Source: Myxococcales bacterium (GTDB taxonomy: Bacteria; Myxococcota; Myxococcia; Myxococcales; JAJYLH01). Taken from it: a stretch of DNA of 64,000 bases. The translations under genes and the position numbers were made by a program. This document shows positions 1 through 9,235 of this stretch, piece after piece (the stretch's first letter is position 1; every line of letters begins with the position of its first letter). Location: positions 62,001 to 126,000 of the forward strand of contig JAJYLH010000007.1 in assembly GCA_021787845.1 (NCBI GenBank), written 5' to 3'. The notes under the pieces were generated by a model. That model saw nothing but the letters and a program-made list of their open reading frames with translations, was not told the origin of the DNA and made no database searches.

Positions 1-100
1 GGACCTTTGCGCTGTAGACGTAGGCCTTCTTGATGACCTCGAAGTCCGCCTGCGGCTTGTAGGTCGCGACCTCGTCGAGGATGTCGTTCAGCCGAATCAT
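1..100 (-). CDS. rel: RelA/SpoT family (p)ppGpp synthetase/hydrolase, N-terminal fragment
   Basis: The first 33 codons of a minus-strand gene that leaves the window at base 1. The translation begins MIRLNDILDEVATYKPQADF and continues into VIKKAYVYSAKV, the characteristic N-terminus of long RelA/SpoT (Rel) enzymes that make and hydrolyse the stringent-response alarmone. The ATG is at 98-100; no good Shine-Dalgarno lies directly before it, but the family-typical MIRLNDIL start supports it. The HD, synthetase, TGS and ACT domains lie outside. It follows the outer-membrane gene at 246-1127 on the same strand after 145 bases. The family call is firm for so short a piece, but the active-site state cannot be judged. 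Confidence 0.8.
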   Translation of the reverse strand, partial: MIRLNDILDEVATYKPQADFEVIKKAYVYSAKV

Positions 101-245
101 GCCGGGGGGAGCTTACTCGAACGCCCGAAAAGTTGCAACGCGCCGCGTCGAAGGCGGGCGCCGGTGCCGCGCCGCCGCACGCCTCGGGTCGCCAAGCCGC
201 CTGGCCCAGGAGGATGGGCGCAGCCGAGCAGAACCATCGCCCGTC

Positions 246-1127
246 TCAGTTCGCGTAGACGGTGAGCCCGAACGCCCAGAGCCCTTCGCCGGTGGTCATG
301 TCGTGGCGGTAGCTGGCGTTGAGCCCGATGTTCTTGGTGATGAACCCGACGCCGCCGGAGAGGTAGGTCGTGACGTGGACGCCGTCTCGCGGGATGCCGT
401 CTCGGGTGACGGCGAATCGCAGCGGCAGGAAGCCGGCGAGCAGATACTCTCCCGCCAAGGACCAGGAGCCCGCCTGTTTGCCGCCCGGCCAGGCCCACTG
501 GTAGTCGCCGGCGAGCAGGTAGTGCTGCCCGTCGCCGAGCGACAGCCCGGTGGCGATGCCCTGGGGAAGGACCGGCGTGTCCACCTTCAGGAGGTTCGTT
601 CCGACGACCCCGATGCCGACGGGCCCGAACTTCAGCAGCAACCCCAAGTCGCCGGTGAAGGTACTGATGTCCCGCTTGTCCTCGGTGTAGCTCAGGTAGT
701 CGATGTGGGTACCGATCACGATGCTGGGCGAGAGCGCGAAGGCGACCGCGAGATCCTTGATCGATCCTTTCAACGTGGCGCCGCCCTTGCCGGCCGAGAA
801 GTAGCGGTAGCTGACGCCGGTCGGAAACATCGGGTTCGACAGGCTGTCCGCGAGGCTGATGACGATGCCGTCGGCGTCGTTCGCGTGCAGATAGTCGAGC
901 TGGAGGGCGTAGCTGTTGGTCGCGCCGAGCCCGGCCGGGTTCAGGAACAAGGCGTCCGGTCCGCTGGCCGCGAGGACGTTCTGGCCCATCGCGACCGCGC
1001 GCGAGGCGACGAAATCCGACGGCTCGACGGCGCGGGCCGAGAGGCCGAGCCCCGTCACGCCAAGGAGGGTCAGCGCCCAGAGTCGCACCGGCACCCTATG
1101 CCACTTTTCGCGGTTTGTTGCTAGCAT
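246..1127 (-). CDS. Outer-membrane beta-barrel protein (PorV/PorQ-like)
   Basis: A 293-residue protein with an N-terminal signal (positive residues then LWALTLLGVTGLGLSARA) followed by ASRAVAMGQNVLAASGPDALFLNPAGL, the pattern seen at the start of PorV/PorQ/UPF0164-like barrels where a conserved Asn-Pro-Ala follows the first strand. The rest alternates short amphipathic strands and ends AFGLTVYAN, an aromatic-rich terminal strand suited to outer-membrane insertion. Start: the ATG at 1125-1127 leaves only 6 bases to the ATG of the divergent gene at 1134; GTG codons at 1094 and 1088 also leave a usable signal peptide. Function beyond an outer-membrane barrel is unknown. Confidence 0.7.
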   Translation of the reverse strand: MLATNREKWHRVPVRLWALTLLGVTGLGLSARAVEPSDFVASRAVAMGQNVLAASGPDALFLNPAGLGATNSYALQLDYLHANDADGIVISLADSLSNPMFPTGVSYRYFSAGKGGATLKGSIKDLAVAFALSPSIVIGTHIDYLSYTEDKRDISTFTGDLGLLLKFGPVGIGVVGTNLLKVDTPVLPQGIATGLSLGDGQHYLLAGDYQWAWPGGKQAGSWSLAGEYLLAGFLPLRFAVTRDGIPRDGVHVTTYLSGGVGFITKNIGLNASYRHDMTTGEGLWAFGLTVYAN

Positions 1128-1133
1128 GGGCGG

Positions 1134-1460
1134 ATGGCCGACCCTCCTCGCTCCCCGGCGCCAGATGTCGCTCCCGCGCCCGAGCTGCCAGTGCGCGCGA
1201 CGATCTACCTGACCCCCGACGGCCAGGTCCACTTCGGCGCGCTCTTCGAGGAGCTTCTGCCCGTCGCGAAGGCGCTCGACCCGGCGTTCGAAATCGGCGG
1301 CGCCTGCGAGCTGCCCCCGCGCGAGGGCCGGACCGCCTCCGCCGCCACGGCCGCCGAAGCCGAGAAGAAGGTCGAGGCCGGCTCGCGCCAGGCGCCGAGC
1401 GACAAGACCGCGGCTGGCACGACCGGCTCCGACTCCGGCGGCGACGAATCCGCGCCATGA
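1134..1460 (+). CDS. Hypothetical protein, 108 aa
   Basis: Small acidic protein with a Pro/Ala-rich N-terminus, a central ordered-looking stretch (residues about 20-57, RATIYLTPDGQVHFGALFEE and following) and a low-complexity Ala/Ser/Gly tail. I do not recognise the family. Support as a real gene comes from its stop codon overlapping the next gene in the arrangement ATGA at 1457-1460, implying translational coupling. It diverges from the outer-membrane gene only 6 bases away, so the regulatory region of each must lie inside the other's 5' end or the true starts differ. No signal peptide or membrane segment. Confidence 0.55.
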   Translation: MADPPRSPAPDVAPAPELPVRATIYLTPDGQVHFGALFEELLPVAKALDPAFEIGGACELPPREGRTASAATAAEAEKKVEAGSRQAPSDKTAAGTTGSDSGGDESAP

Positions 1461-2635
1461 GCTCGATGCGCAAGCTGCTCGTGGCGCTTCTCGCCGCGCT
1501 CGGCGCGCTCCTGAATCGCCTGCGCGCGCGCTGGTATCGGTGGCGGCGGCTCCCGACCGTGCGCGACCAGCTCTGGTCGGGCACGCTTCGACCGCTGGCG
1601 CTCGGCGCGGTGCGAGTGCCGCCGGCGCCGGTTCTCGCCGACGATCGCTCGCCCGATTACCTGTCGATTCCGAGCTCGTCGCGCCTCCTCGGGGGAAAGC
1701 CTTCGCCGCTCTTCCGTGTCGCCTCGACCCGCATCCTTCCTGCGCCCGCCCGCCCGCTCAGCGCGCTGCGCGCCGACCGGTGGAACGTCGAACAGCGTCG
1801 ATCGATGCCCGAGCCGGTGTCAAAATTCCTGCGGCCGGGAGAAACCGCCCTTCGGACGCCGAACCTCGCCGCCCTGCCCAGGCGAGCGTCGACCGTCGCC
1901 CGCCCGGAACGGTTCGGGCTGGACGCGAACCTCTCGACCCGGACCGAACGCGCGCTGCCCGCGCTCGAGGTCTCGACGGCGCTCGACACGCGCGGCCTTG
2001 GGTTCGGCGGCGTTCCGTTCGTCCCCAGCCCTTCGACTGCGCTTCCGATGGGCGGGTCGCAACGCGGCATCGGGCTCGCCGATCCGACCGCCTTCGGCCT
2101 CGACGCCGACATCCGCCCGGCGGCCGAGTCCGTTCCCGCGCCGCGCCGCCTGCCGCCTAAGCTCAGCCCCGCCCGCGCGAACTTCGTCGTCCGTTACGTC
2201 GACCCGCAGCGCTCCGAGGTTCTGGTGAAACCGATCATCAGTACCTGGGGAGATCATTTCGAGAAGTCGGTCGAACCCTACTTCGGAATCCCCGACCTCG
2301 GCGCCGACGACGACGTCTACGAATGGGAGGTCGACGACGACGTCGCCGATCAGATGAAGGAGGTGCGCGAACAGATGTTCCTACGGCGGGACATCACCCG
2401 TACCGAGTTCGACGGCAACGACCTCGGACGACAGGAGCGGGGCGACGAGGAGGTGCTGGCGGCCATCGAGACTTTCACCGGTCTCGAGTTCGAGGACGCC
2501 GAGCCCGAACCCTGGGCGCCGCTGAAGATGCGCCTGGAAACGCCGCCCATCGACCTCGCGCCGCCCACCGAGTCGGCCGAACGCGATCTCGCCAGGCTCG
2601 TCGCCGCGATTCGGGACCATCCCGAGACCGCGTGA
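1457..2635 (+). CDS. Hypothetical protein with N-terminal hydrophobic segment, 392 aa
   Basis: Starts at the ATG overlapping the previous stop (ATGA). Residues about 5-20 (MRKLLVALLAALGALLNRLR) are hydrophobic and flanked by Arg, looking like an uncleaved anchor or amphipathic helix. The middle is Pro/Arg-rich and poorly conserved-looking. The C-terminal third is strongly acidic (ADDDVYEWEVDDDVADQMKE, then LGRQERGDEEVLAAIETFTG). No family recognised. The coupling with the 108-residue gene suggests a two-gene operon. It ends 15 bases before the converging end of the gene at 2651-3253. Confidence 0.5.
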   Translation: MSSMRKLLVALLAALGALLNRLRARWYRWRRLPTVRDQLWSGTLRPLALGAVRVPPAPVLADDRSPDYLSIPSSSRLLGGKPSPLFRVASTRILPAPARPLSALRADRWNVEQRRSMPEPVSKFLRPGETALRTPNLAALPRRASTVARPERFGLDANLSTRTERALPALEVSTALDTRGLGFGGVPFVPSPSTALPMGGSQRGIGLADPTAFGLDADIRPAAESVPAPRRLPPKLSPARANFVVRYVDPQRSEVLVKPIISTWGDHFEKSVEPYFGIPDLGADDDVYEWEVDDDVADQMKEVREQMFLRRDITRTEFDGNDLGRQERGDEEVLAAIETFTGLEFEDAEPEPWAPLKMRLETPPIDLAPPTESAERDLARLVAAIRDHPETA

Positions 2636-2650
2636 TCGCCCGGTGCCCGC

Positions 2651-3253
2651 TCACGGGAAGTTGGCGACGTTCTCCAGTTTGTAGCAGGCGGTGTCGTCCT
2701 GGCCCGTGATGTTCGTCGAGACCCAACCATCGACGTTGGCCGCCTTGCCCCAGTCAGCAAGACCGCCCAAGTAGAGCCCGTACCGAGTGCGCTCCGCGTA
2801 GAAGTTCGAGTTCCCGGCGACGGCGAACCAGCCCGAGGGACACGTGGCGAACGAGGCCGCGTAGTTGATCATGCTGACGTGCGGCCGACCTTCGCTCCGG
2901 TACTCGCGGGTGCACAGCGTCGTCGGCCCGTTGCCGCCGGTGCCCCCGACGAAACCGACCTTCAGGTACTGCCCTCCGTAGCTGAGGCTGTCGGAACCTC
3001 CCACGTAACTGCCGTCGCCGTTCAGCACCAGGTAGAGCCAGTGGTTCGCCCCGCGCAAGGTGTCGATGCTCTCGCTCGTGAACCCGGCGGGACAGGTGCC
3101 CGAACTGTTCATCGCGATCATCATCGTGAACTTGCGCTCGGTGAGAATCGCGCTCCCCGGCGTCCGCGGCGTCCACGACGAGGTCTGGTCGCTGTACTCG
3201 AGCTGCTGCCCGTCGGCCAATCGGCGCGCGACGGCCGCCGCGCGGCTTGCCAC
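2651..3253 (-). CDS. Hypothetical protein with paired cysteines, 200 aa
   Basis: Minus-strand ORF opening at a GTG (3251-3253). Residues about 42-200 look folded, with two similar blocks: CPAGFTSESIDTLRGANHWLYLVLNG and CPSGWFAVAGNSNFYAERTRYGLYLGG both put a Cys-Pro-x-Gly-[FW] motif before an aromatic strand. This suggests an internal duplication of a disulphide-containing extracellular domain. No clear signal peptide is visible with this start, so the N-terminus may be wrong or the gene truncated. The start lies inside the uvrD promoter region. Not recognised; C-terminal half credible as protein, N-terminal 40 residues doubtful. Confidence 0.45.
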   Translation of the reverse strand: MASRAAAVARRLADGQQLEYSDQTSSWTPRTPGSAILTERKFTMMIAMNSSGTCPAGFTSESIDTLRGANHWLYLVLNGDGSYVGGSDSLSYGGQYLKVGFVGGTGGNGPTTLCTREYRSEGRPHVSMINYAASFATCPSGWFAVAGNSNFYAERTRYGLYLGGLADWGKAANVDGWVSTNITGQDDTACYKLENVANFP

Positions 3254-3275
3254 CCGAACATCTGTCCAGTACCCT
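3247..3275 (+). promoter_or_regulatory. Putative sigma70-type promoter giving a leaderless helicase mRNA
   Basis: TTGCCA at 3247-3252, a 17-base spacer, then TACCCT at 3270-3275. The helicase ATG is at 3284, only 8 bases after the -10 box, so the transcript would start at or within a base or two of the AUG. No Shine-Dalgarno precedes the ATG, in agreement with a leaderless message. Confidence 0.45.
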
Positions 3276-3283
3276 CGCCCGCC

Positions 3284-5416
3284 ATGCGCCGATACACCCT
3301 GCGCGACGCGACGCCCGCTCCCGCCCGCCTCGACTACGAAGGCGCGCTCAACGACGAGCAGCGCGCGGTGGTCCTCGCCGGGCCCGGGCCGATGCTGGTC
3401 CTCGCCGGCGCCGGCAGCGGCAAGACCCGCACCCTAACCTTCCGCGTCGCGAGGCTCCTCGAGACCGGTGTCGCTCCCCACGAGCTGCTGCTCTTGACCT
3501 TCACCAACCGCGCCGCCGACCAGATGCTCAAGCGCGCGAGCGCCCTCGTCCAGGTCGACCTCTCCCGCCTCTTGGGCGGCACCTTCCACCACGTCGGGAA
3601 CCTGGTCCTGCGCGAGCACGCCGAGGCGCTGGGGTTCGGTCGCGATTTCGGCATCCTCGACCGCGAGGACCAGAAGGAGCTGATGACCGCCTGCATCGCG
3701 GAGACCGGCCACGCGGTCGCCCGCCGCCGCTTCCCCAAGGCCGACGTGGTGGCCGACCTCTACTCCACCGCGGTCAACCTCCAGAAGCCGCTCCTCGAGG
3801 TCGTCGCCCAGCGCGCGCCTCAGTTTCTCGCTCACGAGGAAGCGCTCCTCCAGGTCGGCCGGCGCTATCTCGAGCGCAAGCGCGCGCTCAACGTGATGGA
3901 CTTCGACGACTTGCTCTTGCAATGGAAGGTGCTGTTGGTGGAGCGGCCGGACCTCGCGCGAAAGCTCCAGGAGCGCTTCCGGGCGGTTCTGGTCGACGAG
4001 TACCAGGACGTGAACCGCCTCCAGGCGGACATCGTCGATTCCCTCGGCGCCGTCCATCGCAACGTCCTCGTGGTCGGCGACGACGCGCAGAGCATCTACG
4101 CCTTTCGCGGGGCGGAGGTGGAGACGATCCTGCGCTTCCCCGAGCGCTACCCCGACGCGGTCACCCACAAGCTCACCGTCAACTACCGCTCGACCCCGCA
4201 GATCCTGGCGCTCGCGAACGCGTCGATCGCGAAGAACGAACGCCAGTTCCGCAAGGACCTGCGCGCGGTCCGCGAGGGCCGGGAGCTGCCGGCGTTCGTC
4301 GTCGTGCGCGACGTCGTCCAGCAGGCGGAGTTCGTCGCCCAGCGGCTCCTGGAATTACGCGACGAGGGGTTCTCGCTTCAGGACATGGCGGTGCTCTACC
4401 GCGCCCACCACCACTCGATGGAGCTGCAGCTCGAGCTCGGCCGCCGGGGCATCCCCTTCGTCGTCCGCAGCGGCGTGCGCTTCTTCGAGCAGGCGCACAT
4501 CAAGGACGTCCTGGCGATCCTCCGATGGGTCGACAACCCGAAGGACGAGCTCGCCTTCAAGCGGCTCGTCAAGCTCTTCGTGGGCCTCGGGAGCGCTGCC
4601 GCGGACGCCCTGTGGGACGCCCTCGCGCTCGAGGCGGCCAAGGGCCAGGACTCCCGAGTCGTCTTCACCCACCGCGACCTGTCGCGGCTCGTCCCGCCGA
4701 AAGGCCGCACCGGGCTCGAGAGGGCGAGAGCGCTCCTCTCCGAGCTGTGCGCTCCTGCTCTGTTCAGCGCTCCCGCCCAGCTCATCCAGCGCATCCTCGA
4801 CGAGGGCGCTCTCAAGGAGCACTTGCGCACCCGCTACCCGAACTTCCAGGCCCGCGAGGACGACGTCGCCCAGCTCGCGAGCTACGCCCTCGAGTTCGAG
4901 TCGCTCTCCGACTTCGTCCAGGACATCGTCCTCGCCGGCGAGCTCCAGGGCGAGGACGTGGTCGAAGGCGAGGAGCCGGACGAGAAGCTCACCCTCTCCA
5001 CCATCCACCAGGCGAAGGGCCTCGAGTGGCGGGCGGTCTTCGTCCTCTGGCTCGCCGAGGGGCGCTTCCCCGCGCCGCCCGCGCTCAAGACGAAGGCCGG
5101 CGAAGAGGAGGAGCGGCGCCTCTTCTACGTGGCGGCGACGCGGGCGAAGGACGACCTCTACCTGGTGCAGCCGCTCCTCCACGCCGAGCGGGACCGCACC
5201 CGGACCCTTCTTCGGCCGAGCCGGTTCGTCGACGAACTCGACCTGCCCGGCCGTCCGGTGTTCGAACGCTGGACCATCGAAGAGGCGCCGCCGGAGCTTG
5301 CCGCGACGACTCCGCCCACCTTGGGCGAGCCGAGCCCGCCGCCGCTCGGGCCCGCGCCACCCCCGCCGGAAGCGCTGCCGCCCAACGTGGTGCCGCTGTT
5401 CCCGCGAAGGAGCTAG
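3284..5416 (+). CDS. UvrD/PcrA/Rep-type superfamily 1 DNA helicase
   Basis: A 710-residue ATP-dependent 3'-5' DNA helicase. Walker A AGAGSGKT at residues 41-48, LTFTNRAADQM (motif Ia), DEYQDVN (motif II) at 238-244, GDDAQSIYAFRGA (motif III) at 265-277, NYRSTPQIL (IV), STIHQAKGLEW (V) and EEERRLFYVAATRAKDDL (VI). Length is near PcrA/UvrD, and the C-terminus is a Pro-rich tail (residues about 665-705). The start is chosen at ATG 3284 because the conserved QRAVVLAGPGPMLVLAGAGSGKT block begins about 25 residues in; upstream extension is unlike the family. Role: unwinding in repair or replication. UvrD and PcrA cannot be told apart here. Single gene, convergent with the giant lipoprotein. Confidence 0.93.
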   Translation: MRRYTLRDATPAPARLDYEGALNDEQRAVVLAGPGPMLVLAGAGSGKTRTLTFRVARLLETGVAPHELLLLTFTNRAADQMLKRASALVQVDLSRLLGGTFHHVGNLVLREHAEALGFGRDFGILDREDQKELMTACIAETGHAVARRRFPKADVVADLYSTAVNLQKPLLEVVAQRAPQFLAHEEALLQVGRRYLERKRALNVMDFDDLLLQWKVLLVERPDLARKLQERFRAVLVDEYQDVNRLQADIVDSLGAVHRNVLVVGDDAQSIYAFRGAEVETILRFPERYPDAVTHKLTVNYRSTPQILALANASIAKNERQFRKDLRAVREGRELPAFVVVRDVVQQAEFVAQRLLELRDEGFSLQDMAVLYRAHHHSMELQLELGRRGIPFVVRSGVRFFEQAHIKDVLAILRWVDNPKDELAFKRLVKLFVGLGSAAADALWDALALEAAKGQDSRVVFTHRDLSRLVPPKGRTGLERARALLSELCAPALFSAPAQLIQRILDEGALKEHLRTRYPNFQAREDDVAQLASYALEFESLSDFVQDIVLAGELQGEDVVEGEEPDEKLTLSTIHQAKGLEWRAVFVLWLAEGRFPAPPALKTKAGEEEERRLFYVAATRAKDDLYLVQPLLHAERDRTRTLLRPSRFVDELDLPGRPVFERWTIEEAPPELAATTPPTLGEPSPPPLGPAPPPPEALPPNVVPLFPRRS

Positions 5417-5450
5417 CGTTCGGCCGTTCGCCGCCGGCTGCGCGCCCCGC

Positions 5451-5490
5451 GATCGATCGGACCGATCGGTCGGATCGGTCCGATCCGACG
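5451..5490. repeat. Dispersed intergenic repeat, family A, copy 1
   Basis: Contains the 18-base core GGACCGATCGGTCGGATC at 5459-5476, made of overlapping GATCGG/CCGATC palindromes. The same core recurs at 16229-16246 (one mismatch) and 31222-31239 (exact). This copy lies between the convergent uvrD-like gene and the lipoprotein at 5691. Confidence 0.75.
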
Positions 5491-5605
5491 GGCGAACCTC
5501 CGGAGGTGAGGCGCGACCCTCGGCAATCTCGAGCCGAACGTCGCTACGTCGGCAGGAGCGCTCCCGCTTTGACAGTGTGGCCGAGAGGCAAGCGTAACAG
5601 GCCAC

Positions 5606-5657
5606 AACCGCTCGTCCTCGGCGCTCATCCCGAGCGCCAGTCGAAGGACGAGCGGTT
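5606..5657. terminator. Large double hairpin between convergent genes (dispersed repeat family B, copy 1)
   Basis: AACCGCTCGTCCT at 5606-5618 is perfectly complementary to AGGACGAGCGGTT at 5645-5657 (13-bp stem). Inside the loop GGCGCTC and GAGCGCC form a second 7-bp hairpin. The sequence uses the GCTCATCC...GAGC...TCGAAGGACGAGC vocabulary of copies near 17421 and 48976. It sits in the gap between the ends of two converging genes, so a bidirectional terminator role is likely, though no T-run follows. Confidence 0.6.
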
Positions 5658-5690
5658 CCTGGCCGAGACGAAGCTGTCGGCCGAACCCGA

Positions 5691-8600
5691 CTAGAGCGAG
5701 CCTTGCAGGTTCAGTCGGAACGCGAGCCCCTGGACGACGACCGGATCGCCCGTCAAGGTCGTCGACAGGAACCGGTACTTGAACTGGTAACTGGCCATCG
5801 GCGGCGTGTTCCCGCCCAGATTGAACTGGATCTTGCCGGGGTCCGAGCCCCCGGCGTCGGGCTCACCCCAGGTCGCGCCGTTGTCCGCCGACGCCGACAC
5901 GTCGACGCTCGGCATCGCCACGCATCCCGTCTGCGTCGGATCGCAGCTCAACCCGCCGGCCGAAATCGGCGAGACCACCTCCGTCGCGCCCTCGCCGCCG
6001 GCGACGCCCAACAGCACCGCGCTCACGATGTTCATCGGGGTCGAGGTCGAGGCGGAGTCGTCATAGGCGGTCACCGACTGCGTGTGGAACGCGCCGCTCT
6101 CGCCGACGTACAACGTTCCGGCCGCCGCCACCGCCGGCGAACCGGTGTTGTCGATCTCGCCGTAGTCGAGGCGGACGTGACCGCCGGCGCGCGCGAACAG
6201 GCGCGTGTACGACGTCGTCAGGATCAGGTTCCCGCCCGCGACCCAGATGGTTCCGGCCTCACCACCGCTGCCATCGGCCGCGATGTAGGCGCTCGCGTCG
6301 GCCGGCGAGCCCGTCGAGTCGTCGAAGGTCAGCGTCCCGGCGGTGATGAAGACGATGCCGCCGTTCGTCCCCGAGCCGCTCTCGCCCTCGAGCAACCGGC
6401 TGAGCGAGGGGGTGGTGGTCGGCGCGGCGTTCGCCTCCGCCGTCGGCATCCCGTTCGAGGTCATGTCGATGGTCCCCAGCACCTGTACCGTTCCCTTCGC
6501 CCGGAACGCGAGCACGCCGGTGCCGCCCCCCGGGTAGCCGTTCTGGTTCGTCGGCGCGCTCGAGGTCAGGACGCTCGCCGTCTGCGACGAGCCGAGCGCG
6601 GTCACCGTGACGTTGTCGAAGTTCGGCACCCGCTGAACGATGGTCCGCTGGTCGGAGCCGAACGCGCCGCTGTTCCCGTAGGCGTTCTCGATGGGCGTCG
6701 TGAAGAGGATGTGCCCGGTCGAGACCTCGAGCACCCGCTTGAACTCGTAGTCGCCCATCGTGCCCGCGCCGGACCGGGTCCACATGGAGTAGAGCAGCAC
6801 CTCGTCGCCCGGCGCGAGGCTCGGCGCGACGCCCGAGTCGATGGTGACGTCGCTCGTTCCCATCGCCAGGACGTTGTAGGCGCGCGCGTAGCCTTGGGCT
6901 TGGAGGTCGACGGTGGTGTGATCGACCGTCAGGTCGCCGTCGGCGCCGGTGCCGAGGTCGAACGCCGGCTGCGCGACCGACCCGCTCAAGAGCGTGTTCC
7001 ACTGCGCGGTGGTGGCCGTCCGGTCGTCGAGCGTGGTGGTCGAGAAGTCCTCCGCCACGTAGACGGTCTTCGTCGGCACCTGGCCCTGGGCGGGAGGCGG
7101 CGGATTGGCGAACTGGATGGTGGTCGTGCCGATCGCGTCGCCGCCGAGCGACCCGGTGACCGTCAGGGTCCGGGTGGTGTCGTTGCCGTTCTGGTCCTTG
7201 CACGCGGCCGGCGCGAGGATCACGACGCTCGCGATGCCGTTGCGCGTCGGCCGCTGGAGGCCCGGCGCCACCGGGTCGGCGTCCTGGCTCGCCAAGAGCG
7301 AGTCGGGCGCACCGGCGGGGAAGTCGTGGCTGAAGGTGACCATCGTCCCGTCCGGGACCGTCACGCCCGCCGCGCTCTTGATCGGGTCGGAGTAGACGAG
7401 CACCCGCGAGATGCCGTCGCACGGCACCTGGTCGGTCGCGCTCGCCAACATCGCGTGCAGCGGGACCACCGCCGTGGCCGTCGAGCCGCTCGGCGCGTTG
7501 GCCGGCAGCAGCCCGCAGTAGGTCGTCGTGCTCGCGCCGCCGACGCAGCCGGCCGAGCCCTCCGGCCCGACGCAGGCGCCGCTCATGCACTGGCCGAGGC
7601 AACGCTCGGAGAAGCGCCACTCGGTGGAACCGGTCGACAGCCGCACGCACTCTTCGACTTCCGGACCGACGCACTCGACGTCGCCCGGGTTGCAGGTGTT
7701 GGCCGTCACCACGCACTCGCCTCCCGCGCAGGTTCCCGGACAGAGGTCGGTCTGGACCCAGCCGGTCCCGTCGGACTTGCACACCTGGACCGTGCTCTGG
7801 CCGGTGGACAAGGTCCCGCACTGGCGGCTCAAGGGCACGCAGGTGGGCGCGTTGCAGGAGGCCGAGGTCGAGGAGGGCGGCTGCGTCGCCGTGCAGCCGG
7901 AGGGGCAGTACTGGACGAAACCGTAGCCGCTCTGGTCCGGGGTGCACTTCTCCAGCGCCTGACCGACGCAAGTCAGGTCGCCCGCGTTGCAGACCGGCGG
8001 GTTGCACGCGGGAGCGTTGCCCGAGGTGCTGCAGCCGTACTGGCAGGTCTGTTCCGGCTCGAAGGCGGTCTCGCTGTCGTTGCACTGGACGAGGACGTTC
8101 CCCTGGCAGGCCTCCTGCCGGCTCTGGATGGCGCCGTTCGAGTCGAGCGTGTTCGAGCAGGCCTTCGGGACGCAGGAGCCGCCGTAGCAGACCCGCGTCG
8201 AGGCGTCGCACTGGCTGTCGACCCACGCGGTCCCGCGCGAGTTGCAGGTCTCGAGGGTCGAGTTGTCGCCGCTCTTGCACTGGGTCTGGAAGGGAACGCA
8301 GGCGGCAGCCGGGCAGGACGCGGTGCCGGTGCTCTGGTCGTAGTCGCACCCGTTCTGGCAGACCTGCATCGTGTCCCACTTGGCCTGGGTGGCATCGCAC
8401 TTCTCGGCGACGGTGCCGTCGCAGCGCTCGTCGGCCGTGGTCACGTTGCCGCTCTGGTCGACGGTGGCGCTGCAGACTTTCGGCAGGCACCGCCCCTGGA
8501 CGCAGACGGTGTTCGAGGGGTCGCCGCAGGAGGCGTCGTTCCACCCGGTGCCCTTCGAGTCGCAGGTCTGGAGGGTGTTCGACCCATCCGACTTGCACTG

Positions 8601-9053
8601 GGTGTCGAACGGCGCGCAGACCGGGTCGGCGCAGTCGGTGTTGTCGGTGTTGCACTGGGTCGGGCAGGCGTTGACCAGGGCCCACGCCGACCCGTTCGAG
8701 AGGCACTCGAAGATGGAGCCGCCCTCGCACTTGCGCGCGTTGGGGGCGCAGACCTGCGGCTTGCAGGCGGCGTTCTCGCAGCCGGTCGCGCAGTTGTCCG
8801 CCGGGCTCGCGATTTCCCAGCGGTCGCCGGCGGCGGAGCAGGTCTCCACCGCGTCGCCGTTGCACCGCTTGACGCCCGGGTTGCAGATGGTCTCCGCGTC
8901 CAGGACGCAGCTTCCACCCTTGCAGTAGAAGGGCTTGGCGCAATCGGAGTTGCGCGCGCAGCTCCCGTTCAGGCCCTGGCCACCCGCTTGGACCTTCCCG
9001 CAGGCGGCGGCGAGACAGCACAGTCCCGCGAGGACGAAGCGTCGGACGCTCAT
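5691..9053 (-). CDS. Giant Cys-rich surface lipoprotein, 1120 aa (paralogue A)
   Basis: Starts at ATG 9051-9053 with a strong AGAGAGGG ribosome site. The signal MSVRRFVLAGLCCLAAAC ends in a lipobox with the lipid-attachment Cys at 18. Residues about 30-500 hold a chain of Cys-rich modules of roughly 45-60 residues, pattern C-x-PG...C-x-G...C...W...C...C, expected to be disulphide-bonded. The middle contains an Ig-like stretch (VPDGTMVTFSHDF). The last 500 residues are Gly/Thr/Ser-rich with repeated hydrophobic turns (GGGTGVLAFRAKGTVQVLGTIDM) resembling a beta-helix passenger. It is a close paralogue of the gene immediately upstream (9236-12733). Probably an exposed envelope or matrix protein; binding partner unknown. 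Confidence 0.8.
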   Translation of the reverse strand: MSVRRFVLAGLCCLAAACGKVQAGGQGLNGSCARNSDCAKPFYCKGGSCVLDAETICNPGVKRCNGDAVETCSAAGDRWEIASPADNCATGCENAACKPQVCAPNARKCEGGSIFECLSNGSAWALVNACPTQCNTDNTDCADPVCAPFDTQCKSDGSNTLQTCDSKGTGWNDASCGDPSNTVCVQGRCLPKVCSATVDQSGNVTTADERCDGTVAEKCDATQAKWDTMQVCQNGCDYDQSTGTASCPAAACVPFQTQCKSGDNSTLETCNSRGTAWVDSQCDASTRVCYGGSCVPKACSNTLDSNGAIQSRQEACQGNVLVQCNDSETAFEPEQTCQYGCSTSGNAPACNPPVCNAGDLTCVGQALEKCTPDQSGYGFVQYCPSGCTATQPPSSTSASCNAPTCVPLSRQCGTLSTGQSTVQVCKSDGTGWVQTDLCPGTCAGGECVVTANTCNPGDVECVGPEVEECVRLSTGSTEWRFSERCLGQCMSGACVGPEGSAGCVGGASTTTYCGLLPANAPSGSTATAVVPLHAMLASATDQVPCDGISRVLVYSDPIKSAAGVTVPDGTMVTFSHDFPAGAPDSLLASQDADPVAPGLQRPTRNGIASVVILAPAACKDQNGNDTTRTLTVTGSLGGDAIGTTTIQFANPPPPAQGQVPTKTVYVAEDFSTTTLDDRTATTAQWNTLLSGSVAQPAFDLGTGADGDLTVDHTTVDLQAQGYARAYNVLAMGTSDVTIDSGVAPSLAPGDEVLLYSMWTRSGAGTMGDYEFKRVLEVSTGHILFTTPIENAYGNSGAFGSDQRTIVQRVPNFDNVTVTALGSSQTASVLTSSAPTNQNGYPGGGTGVLAFRAKGTVQVLGTIDMTSNGMPTAEANAAPTTTPSLSRLLEGESGSGTNGGIVFITAGTLTFDDSTGSPADASAYIAADGSGGEAGTIWVAGGNLILTTSYTRLFARAGGHVRLDYGEIDNTGSPAVAAAGTLYVGESGAFHTQSVTAYDDSASTSTPMNIVSAVLLGVAGGEGATEVVSPISAGGLSCDPTQTGCVAMPSVDVSASADNGATWGEPDAGGSDPGKIQFNLGGNTPPMASYQFKYRFLSTTLTGDPVVVQGLAFRLNLQGSL

Positions 9054-9235
9054 GTTCCCTCTCTTCTGGCTTCCAAGGCCAGGTTCCTTCGCTGGCGCGC
9101 CGAGCGGGCGCGAGCCCAAGTGATCGAGCTCCCGGACGGGAGCAGGGTTTACGGTCGGCCGTCCCGGGGTCGGGGGCCGGAGGTTCTTCGCTTTCGTTTC
9201 CGCCAGCGCCGCGCCGCCAGCCGTCGCCGGCGAGC